Positions 14,204 through 20,172 of a DNA stretch of 20,172 bases are shown here, piece by piece. The position numbers and the translations under genes were made by a program. A model generated the notes under the pieces. That model made no database searches, was not told the origin of the DNA, and saw only the letters and a program-made list of their open reading frames with translations. The number at the start of each line of letters is the position of its first letter. Position 1 is the stretch's first letter. The stretch is from Pseudomonadota bacterium (GTDB lineage: Bacteria > Pseudomonadota > Alphaproteobacteria > Rhizobiales > Rhizobiaceae): the NCBI GenBank assembly GCA_023444445.1, contig JAEXMK010000055.1, forward strand, positions 1 to 20,172, written 5' to 3'.

Positions 14204-14473
14204 TTAGTCGAAAACGGGAATAATTCTTGGCAAGTCATCGAGGCTGACGCCAAACCACCAGCTTCCGCCATACCATGTTCCGCAGATCAGGGCAGAAATC
14301 AGCGTCGTCCATAACACGATCCGTCCGCCCTTGAAGCTGGATGGCGCGCTGGCAACCGTCCCTAGCGCCACATCGCCTTCATCGTCCTGGGTGCGCAGGC
14401 CAATCGGCAGCACGATGAAAAGCACCGTCCACCAAACGATGAAATAGACTGCGAAGACCGAAAGAAGCGGCAT
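14204..14473 (-). CDS. DUF1467 family membrane protein
   Basis: Small inner-membrane protein of the alphaproteobacterial DUF1467 family, function unknown. The 89 residues starting MPLLSVFAVYFIVWWTVLF contain two membrane helices: about 3-23 (LSVFAVYFIVWWTVLFIVLP) and about 53-73 (IVLWTTLISALICGTWY). A polar loop with RTQDDEGDVALGT lies between, and the tail ends LPRIIPVFD. The ATG at 14473 has GGAGG well spaced upstream; the frame's extension to 14509 lacks such a site. It sits between rnj and the sRNA on the minus strand, separated from rnj by a terminator-like hairpin. Confidence 0.88.
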   Translation of the reverse strand: MPLLSVFAVYFIVWWTVLFIVLPIGLRTQDDEGDVALGTVASAPSSFKGGRIVLWTTLISALICGTWYGGSWWFGVSLDDLPRIIPVFD

Positions 14474-14563
14474 GTGATCCTCCTGCGCAATGCGATTCTT
14501 GTAACGCATTCATCCGCAAACCGGAATCATTTCTCCGCAAGAAAGCCTAAAAGAAAATTGAGA

Positions 14564-14589
14564 AGGGCCGCGCTCTCCGGCACGGCCCT
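14564..14589 (-). terminator. Terminator after rnj
   Basis: AGGGCCG (14564-14570) pairs with CGGCCCT (14583-14589) around a 12-nt loop, about 50 nt past the rnj stop. On the minus strand the stem is followed by a pyrimidine-rich tail (TCTCAATTTTCTTTT), consistent with an intrinsic terminator of moderate strength. Confidence 0.65.
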
Positions 14590-14641
14590 GACATCAATGC
14601 AGAAGAAACTAACTCGCGGCTGATTTGCCGAGAGCCCCGGC

Positions 14642-16309
14642 TCAGACCTTTGTCACAAAAACGGTCACGATCGGCTTTTTGCCCCAGCTCTGATTGGCGG
14701 CGGCGCGCACGGCGCGGCGCACGGCTTCACGCAGCAGTTCCAGATCCTTGCGGCGGGCGCGCGGAATGCTTTCGACAGCGCCGAGCACGGCGTCATAAAG
14801 CGTGTCCTCCATCGCCTCGTCCTCATCATCGAATTCCGGCAGGCCGAAAGGCACGACATCGGGGTCGCCAAGGAAGTCATAACGGCTGTCCAGCACGACG
14901 TTGACGGCCACATGGCCGGCGAAGGACAGCTTGCGGCGGTTGCTGATGCCCATCTCGTCCATGTCACCGACGAGATTGCCGTCCTTGAAGACGCGGCCAT
15001 GCGGCACATCATCGATCACCTCGGCCGGACCGGGTGCCAGGCGCAGAACATTGCCATTGCGCACCTTCGGCACCTGGGAAATACCAGCCTGTTCGGCGAG
15101 CTCCTTCTGCGCCACCAGATGCGCAGCCTCGCCGTGGACGGGCACGACGATCTGCGGCTTCGTCCATTCATACATCCTTAGAAGCTCGTTACGACGCGGA
15201 TGGCCGGAAACGTGTACCAGCGCCTCATTGTCGGTGACGATGTGGACGCCCTGTTCGATAAGGCCGTTCTTGATATCGATGATCGCCTTTTCGTTACCGG
15301 GAATGGCGCGTGACGAAAACACCACCGTGTCGCCGGAGGCGAGCGCCACATTGCGCATCTCATCGCGGGAAAGCTTGGCGAGTGCTGCGCGCGGTTCGCC
15401 CTGCGAGCCGGTCAGGATTAGGACCACACGATCACGCGGAATATAGCCGAATTCATCTTCAGCGAGGAACGGCTTGATGCCTTCCATGATGCCGAGATCC
15501 TGCGAGACGTTGACGACGCGCTTCAGCGACGAGCCAAGCAGTAGCACCTCGCGACCGGCAGCTTCCGCCGCCTGCGCGATCGAGCGGATGCGCCCGACAT
15601 TCGAGGAGAAGGTGGTGACGGCCACGCGTCCCTCGGCATTTTCGATGATCTGGCGCAGACCTTCCGAAACCTCATGCTCGGAGGGCGACACGCCGTCGCG
15701 CACGGAGTTCGTGCTGTCGCACATCAGTGCCAGCACGCCCTCTTCACCGATGGCGCGAAACCGGGCTTCATCCGTCAACGGCCCAAGAGACGGCGCTTCG
15801 TCGATCTTCCAGTCACCGGTGTGGATGACATTGCCGAGCGGTGTGCGGATGACCAGCGACATCGGCTCCGGTATGGAGTGGTTGACGCCAACGGCTTCGA
15901 TTTCGAAGGGGCCGACGTTGATACGGTCGCCAGCCTTGAAGATCGTCACCGGAATTTCGGCGCGCGTGCCTTCATAGGCGCGCTTCGCCTCCAGCATGCC
16001 GGCCGTGAATGGCGAGGCATAGACAGGCACATTGAGGCCGGGCCAGAGATCGTTCAGTGCGCCATAATGGTCTTCATGGGCGTGGGTGATGATGATGCCC
16101 TTGAGGTTCTTTTTCTGCTCGGCGATGTAACTGATGTCGGGCAGCACGAGATCGACACCAGGAAGATCGGGACCGGCAAAGGTCACGCCGCAATCCACCA
16201 TGATCCATTCGCGCTTGCTTGCCGGCCCGTAGCCGTAAAGCGCCAGATTCATGCCGATTTCACCCACGCCGCCAAGCGGCACAAAAACCAGTTCGTCCTG
16301 TTGAGCCAT
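14642..16309 (-). CDS. rnj: Ribonuclease J
   Basis: Metallo-beta-lactamase/beta-CASP nuclease with 5'-3' exonuclease and endonuclease activity. In Sinorhizobium, RNase J is involved in maturing the 5' ends of 16S and 23S rRNA. The 555 residues carry the zinc motif HAHEDH (76-81), IHTGDWKID, MCDSTNS, the beta-CASP region, and VHVSGHPRRNELLRMYEW with VPVHGE near the end of the catalytic core. A C-terminal domain (about 445-555) follows. I chose ATG 16309 (MAQQDELVFVPLGGVGEIG) because homology begins there; the extension to 16351 is not conserved-looking. It lies 203 nt downstream of birA on the same strand, so it may have its own promoter. Confidence 0.96.
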   Translation of the reverse strand: MAQQDELVFVPLGGVGEIGMNLALYGYGPASKREWIMVDCGVTFAGPDLPGVDLVLPDISYIAEQKKNLKGIIITHAHEDHYGALNDLWPGLNVPVYASPFTAGMLEAKRAYEGTRAEIPVTIFKAGDRINVGPFEIEAVGVNHSIPEPMSLVIRTPLGNVIHTGDWKIDEAPSLGPLTDEARFRAIGEEGVLALMCDSTNSVRDGVSPSEHEVSEGLRQIIENAEGRVAVTTFSSNVGRIRSIAQAAEAAGREVLLLGSSLKRVVNVSQDLGIMEGIKPFLAEDEFGYIPRDRVVLILTGSQGEPRAALAKLSRDEMRNVALASGDTVVFSSRAIPGNEKAIIDIKNGLIEQGVHIVTDNEALVHVSGHPRRNELLRMYEWTKPQIVVPVHGEAAHLVAQKELAEQAGISQVPKVRNGNVLRLAPGPAEVIDDVPHGRVFKDGNLVGDMDEMGISNRRKLSFAGHVAVNVVLDSRYDFLGDPDVVPFGLPEFDDEDEAMEDTLYDAVLGAVESIPRARRKDLELLREAVRRAVRAAANQSWGKKPIVTVFVTKV

Positions 16310-16512
16310 TGTTTTTCTTATCCATTCACGAAAGCGCGCAGGCAACGGCAATTGGCCTTGCCCGCCACTCTCTCTAGCATCGGACCTGTTGAACCATCTG
16401 ATAGACCGGGCCGATGCGGAACCGGTTTGTCACCCTGCATTTCATGAGCCGCAGGAAAGCTCCAACCTCTGGGACCGGGTTCGGCGCGGGTTTTTTACCC
16501 GCACCGTGCACC

Positions 16513-17253
16513 TCATCCGAAAAACACGTCGCCTGCAGCGATGGAGCGTCTTGCGCCCTCGTCCTCGTCCAGCAGCAGATAACCATTATCATCAATTCCG
16601 ACAAAACGCCCGCCGATCGAACGATCCGGGAAATTCACGGTGATATGTTCGCCAATTCCACAGGCCGCTGCCCGCCAGCTGGCGATGATGGCGGATATGC
16701 CCCTGCCCTCATCCCATTCGCGCAGAACCTCGGCCGTCTCACGGAAGAGGTGGGCAAACAGTTCCTCGGGTGAGCAAGATGCACCATGTTCTGACAGCAT
16801 CGTAACGGGATAAAGCGGATTGTCTGGCTTGTGGGCGATATTGATACCAATGCCGATGACGATGGCGCGCCGGCCGTCAGGCAAAAGCTCCGCTTCCATC
16901 AGAATGCCGCAGGTCTTGCGGCGGCCGATCAGCACATCGTTCGGCCATTTGATTTCAAGCGCTTCGCCGCCCGGCGGCAGCACCGCGCGAATGGCGCGAT
17001 AGACCGCGAGCGCAAAAGCGAGCGGCAGGGAGCCGATGCGCTCCATCGGCGCGGGGTCGATCAGAAGAAGAGAGGCGTAGAGATTGCCGGGCTCCGACAC
17101 CCAGGGCCGGCCACGACGGCCACGACCGCCGGTCTGGCGGATGGCGGTAACCCACAGGTTGCCGCCATCACCCGCCCGTGCCCGGGCAAAACATTCCAGA
17201 TTGGTCGATGGCGTTTCCGCCATCGCCTCGTGCCTGATATCATCGATGGACAT
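16513..17253 (-). CDS. birA: Biotin--[acetyl-CoA-carboxylase] ligase
   Basis: Attaches biotin to the carboxyl carrier protein AccB and other biotin enzymes through biotinyl-5'-AMP. The 246 residues contain the biotin-binding loop GRGRRGRPW (43-51), KWPNDV (102-107), K113 in RRKTCGILME and a C-terminal SH3-like domain from about 200. The N-terminal DNA-binding domain of E. coli BirA is absent, so this is a ligase only and not a repressor. ATG 17253 is chosen; a TTG at 17283 overlapping the nuoN stop is possible but less likely. It follows nuoN by 26 nt and probably shares its transcript. Confidence 0.94.
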   Translation of the reverse strand: MSIDDIRHEAMAETPSTNLECFARARAGDGGNLWVTAIRQTGGRGRRGRPWVSEPGNLYASLLLIDPAPMERIGSLPLAFALAVYRAIRAVLPPGGEALEIKWPNDVLIGRRKTCGILMEAELLPDGRRAIVIGIGINIAHKPDNPLYPVTMLSEHGASCSPEELFAHLFRETAEVLREWDEGRGISAIIASWRAAACGIGEHITVNFPDRSIGGRFVGIDDNGYLLLDEDEGARRSIAAGDVFFG

Positions 17254-17279
17254 CCGGCCCGTATTCCTTCGTGTACTGC

Positions 17280-18722
17280 TCAAAAGAAGGTCTTCGCCGC
17301 AGCCGTGACCGCGTTGCCAAGTGCACCGCCGAAGACGATGAAGGCGACGGTGAAGAGAGCCGAAAGCGCGTAAACCACCTTCAATTCGCCCGATGGACGC
17401 TCGAACTTGTCCTTGGCTTCATCAAACCACATGACCTTGACGACGCGAATGTAATAATAAGCGCCGACAACCGAGCCGATCACACCGATAATGGCGAGCG
17501 GATAAAGCTTCGCTTCGATGGCAGCCAGGAACACGTAGTACTTGCCGAAGAAGCCGGCGAGCGGCGGAATGCCGGCAAGCGAGAACATCATGATCGTCAG
17601 AACCACCGCCATGAAGGGGTTGGAAGACGAAAGACCGGCCAGATCTTCGACGGTCTCGACATTGCCGATTTCCTTGCGGCGCATGGATAGAATGCAGGCG
17701 AAGGTGCCGAGCGTCATCACCATGTAGATGGTCATGTAAAGAATGACGCCCGAGATACCGGCTTCCGTTCCGGCCGCAAGACCGACCAGCGCATACCCCA
17801 TGTGACCGATGGAAGAATAGGCCATCAGGCGCTTGATGTTCTTCTGGCCGATTGCGGCGAAGGAGCCGAGCAGCATCGACGCGATGGAGATGAAGACGAC
17901 GATCTGCTGCCAATCGGCGAAGACGGGCTGGAACGCTTCGATAACGATGCGGACGAGGATCGCCATGGCGCCGATCTTCGGAGCAGCCGAAAGAAACGCA
18001 GTGACCGGGGTCGGCGCGCCTTCATAAACGTCCGGCGTCCACATGTGGAACGGAACGGCGGAAATCTTGAACGCCAGACCGGCCAGCACGAAGACCAGAC
18101 CGAAAACGAGGCCGAGCGAACGGGTTTCGGACGCCAGAACCTGGGCAATTTCCGTGAAGCCGGTATTGCCGGTGAAGCCGTAAACCAGAGACATGCCGTA
18201 GAGCAGCATGCCGGAGGACAGTGCGCCGAGAACGAAGTATTTCAGGCCCGCTTCCGTAGAGCGCAGGCTCTCGCGGTTGATGGCGCAGACGACGTAGAGC
18301 GCGAGCGACTGCAGTTCCAGCGCCATGTAGAGCGAGATCAGGTTGTTGGCCGAGATCATCAGCAGGATGCCGAGCGTCGCAAGAACCAGCAGCACCGGAT
18401 ATTCGAAACGTCCGATCGGCTCGAAGCGACCTTGGCCGACAGCGAGGATCATGGCGGTGATGGAGCCGATCAGCGCCAGCACTTTCATGAAATTACCGAA
18501 GGCATCGGCGATGTAGACACCGCCGAAAGCCACGCCCGATGCAGGGGCAAAGATGATCCAGAGACCGACGACTAGCAGCAGGGCAACGGCAAGGCCGGTG
18601 ACCGTCGTTGTCGACTTGTCGCCCGAGAAGACGCCAATCATGAGCAGTGCCAGCGCGCCGACCGCAAGGATCAGCTCGGGCGTCGCAATGTGCAGACTGG
18701 CAAAAAGGATTTCAGCGGTCAT
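17280..18722 (-). CDS. nuoN: NADH-quinone oxidoreductase subunit N
   Basis: Antiporter-like proton-pumping subunit in the membrane arm of respiratory complex I. The 480 residues are hydrophobic throughout, consistent with about 14 membrane helices. They carry the family pattern [17 protein letters not shown] in the conserved helix after KNIKRLMA, plus [18 protein letters not shown] with its glutamate and a lysine-containing segment [25 protein letters not shown] 18722 (MTAEILF) is favoured over the TTG two codons earlier. It starts 18 nt after nuoM and is the last nuo gene, followed by birA. Confidence 0.97.
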   Translation of the reverse strand: MTAEILFASLHIATPELILAVGALALLMIGVFSGDKSTTTVTGLAVALLLVVGLWIIFAPASGVAFGGVYIADAFGNFMKVLALIGSITAMILAVGQGRFEPIGRFEYPVLLVLATLGILLMISANNLISLYMALELQSLALYVVCAINRESLRSTEAGLKYFVLGALSSGMLLYGMSLVYGFTGNTGFTEIAQVLASETRSLGLVFGLVFVLAGLAFKISAVPFHMWTPDVYEGAPTPVTAFLSAAPKIGAMAILVRIVIEAFQPVFADWQQIVVFISIASMLLGSFAAIGQKNIKRLMAYSSIGHMGYALVGLAAGTEAGISGVILYMTIYMVMTLGTFACILSMRRKEIGNVETVEDLAGLSSSNPFMAVVLTIMMFSLAGIPPLAGFFGKYYVFLAAIEAKLYPLAIIGVIGSVVGAYYYIRVVKVMWFDEAKDKFERPSGELKVVYALSALFTVAFIVFGGALGNAVTAAAKTFF

Positions 18723-18740
18723 GTCCAACGGGTCCTGTCG

Positions 18741-20172
18741 TCAATTCATAGAGAGCGCAACATTTTGCGCCGCCTGCAGTGCAGCCGAATAGTTGTTTAC
18801 CAGAAGATCGACCGATGCGGCTGTCGCATCGAACACCGGTGCCGGATAGACACCGAAGAAGATCGTCAGCACGACCAGCGGATAAAGGATGACCTTCTCG
18901 CGGGTCGACAGATCGAGCAGGCTCTTCAGGCTTTCCTTCTCCAGCGCACCGAAGATCACGCGGCGATAGAGCCACAGCGCATAGGCGGCCGAGAGGATGA
19001 CACCGGTTGCCGCAAAGAGTGCAACCAGCGTGTTGGCGCGGAAGACACCGATCAGCGTCAGGAATTCACCGATGAAGCCGGAGGTGCCGGGCAGGCCGAC
19101 ATTGGCCATGGTGAAGATCATGAAGGCCACGGCATATTTCGGCATGTTGTTGACGAGGCCGCCATAGGCCGCAATTTCGCGGGTATGGAGACGGTCATAA
19201 ACAACGCCGACGCAGAGGAAGAGCGCGCCCGACACGATACCGTGCGACAGCATCTGGAAGATAGCGCCCTGCACGCCCTGAACGTTGGCGGCGAAGATGC
19301 CCATGGTCACGTAACCCATGTGGGCAACGGAGGAATAGGCGATCAGCTTCTTGATGTCGTCCTGCATCATCGCCACCAGCGAGGTGTAGATGATGGCGAG
19401 AACCGACAGCGTGAAGACGAAGGGTGCGAAATAGTCGGACGCCAGCGGGAACATTGACAGCGAGAAGCGGATGAAACCGTAACCGCCGAGCTTCAGCATG
19501 ACGCCAGCCAGAATGACCGAACCTGCGGTCGGCGCCTGAACGTGGGCATCGGGCAGCCAGGTGTGCACCGGCCACATCGGCATCTTGACCGAGAAGGCGG
19601 CAAAACAGGCGAGCCACAGCCAGGTCTGCATGCCGGCCGGGAAGCCGTATTTCAGCAGTTCCGTCATATCGGTCGTGCCGGCCTGCCAGTACATGGCCAT
19701 GATGGCGAGCATGGTCAGAACCGAGCCGAGCAGCGTGTAGAGGAAGAACTTGTAGGAGGCGTAAACGCGATCCTTGCCGCCCCACACACCGATGATGATG
19801 AACATCGGGATCAGCGTCGCTTCGAAGAAGACGTAGAACAGAACGGTATCCAGCGCCACAAAGACGCCAATCATGACGACTTCCAGCAACAGGAAGGCGA
19901 TCATGTATTCCTTGATGCGCTTTTCGATCGAATCCCAGCTTGCCAGCACGCAGAAGGGCATGAGGAAAGTGGTGAGGATGACGAAGAGCATGGAGATGCC
20001 GTCAACACCCAGATGGTAAGCGGCGATGTTGCCGAACCACTGATGCTTCTCGACCATCTGGAAGCCGGGGTTCGAATTGTCGAAGCCGACCCAGATCAAG
20101 AGCGAGACGATGAAGGTGAACACCGTCGTCAGAAGCGAGACGTTGAGAATGTTGCGGCGCCCGAACGGGCCG
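18741..20172 (-). CDS. nuoM: NADH-quinone oxidoreductase subunit M (5' end outside window)
   Basis: Antiporter-like proton-pumping subunit of complex I. The frame is open to the right edge: 476 residues are visible, and comparison with the usual length of about 500 suggests that roughly 25-30 N-terminal residues (the first membrane helix) are missing. The apparent GTG at 20123 is internal, because the frame continues upstream as LNVSLLTT. Recognisable segments are [19 protein letters not shown] with the conserved glutamate, [21 protein letters not shown] with the key lysine, and [18 protein letters not shown]. It is followed by nuoN after 18 nt, in standard nuo order. Confidence 0.97.
   Translation of the reverse strand, partial: GPFGRRNILNVSLLTTVFTFIVSLLIWVGFDNSNPGFQMVEKHQWFGNIAAYHLGVDGISMLFVILTTFLMPFCVLASWDSIEKRIKEYMIAFLLLEVVMIGVFVALDTVLFYVFFEATLIPMFIIIGVWGGKDRVYASYKFFLYTLLGSVLTMLAIMAMYWQAGTTDMTELLKYGFPAGMQTWLWLACFAAFSVKMPMWPVHTWLPDAHVQAPTAGSVILAGVMLKLGGYGFIRFSLSMFPLASDYFAPFVFTLSVLAIIYTSLVAMMQDDIKKLIAYSSVAHMGYVTMGIFAANVQGVQGAIFQMLSHGIVSGALFLCVGVVYDRLHTREIAAYGGLVNNMPKYAVAFMIFTMANVGLPGTSGFIGEFLTLIGVFRANTLVALFAATGVILSAAYALWLYRRVIFGALEKESLKSLLDLSTREKVILYPLVVLTIFFGVYPAPVFDATAASVDLLVNNYSAALQAAQNVALSMN

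Noticed and set aside
16486..16502. Hairpin GCGGGT/ACCCGC between birA and rnj as a birA terminator
   Set aside because: The T-run is in the loop and reads as A on the minus strand; no U-tract follows the stem in the direction of birA.
18741..20123. GTG at 20123 as the real nuoM start
   Set aside because: The frame continues upstream to the window edge with nuoM-like sequence, so the gene is cut by the window rather than starting here.

Overview
The window reads as a core chromosomal segment of a Rhizobiaceae alphaproteobacterium, most likely Agrobacterium (close to the A. tumefaciens/fabrum circular chromosome). The evidence is the divK-pleD pair, the DUF3572 and DUF1467 families, a short ProS without an editing insertion, an alphaproteobacterial RNase J, and GTTC-N7-GTTC LexA boxes. 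I see no prophage, insertion sequence, CRISPR array, rRNA or tRNA. Nothing here looks recently acquired.

Layout, left to right: rpmG (+) and its terminator; about 0.8 kb without a convincing gene; divK-pleD (-), the cell-cycle response regulator and the c-di-GMP synthase; a divergent DUF3572 gene and dinB (Pol IV) (+); a secreted L,D-transpeptidase (+), convergent with dnaE (-), the replicative polymerase. Upstream of dnaE lies an unannotated 28-codon ORF (-) preceded by a consensus-like promoter and three LexA half-sites. Then come proS, lolC/E and lolD (-), ending in a strong terminator; a noncoding stretch holding a probable + strand sRNA; DUF1467 (-); rnj (-); birA (-); and nuoN-nuoM (-), where nuoM runs off the right edge.

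How the genes group: divK and pleD are adjacent parts of the polarity and c-di-GMP circuit. proS, lolC/E and lolD share a strand, with only 15 nt between the two lol genes. nuoM, nuoN and birA are tightly packed, with rnj next on the same strand. dinB, the small ORF and dnaE form a loose DNA-replication and damage theme.

The most interesting signal is at 9672-9814. A 28-residue, mostly hydrophobic peptide with a near-perfect Shine-Dalgarno sits about 20 nt downstream of a promoter overlapped by GTTC-N7-GTTC-N7-GTTC. In architecture it resembles SOS-induced membrane peptides such as Caulobacter SidA (29 aa, division inhibitor) and E. coli TisB (29 aa), though I recognise no sequence homology. 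dnaE lies just downstream with no visible terminator between them. A second, imperfect LexA-like site lies in the leader of dinB.
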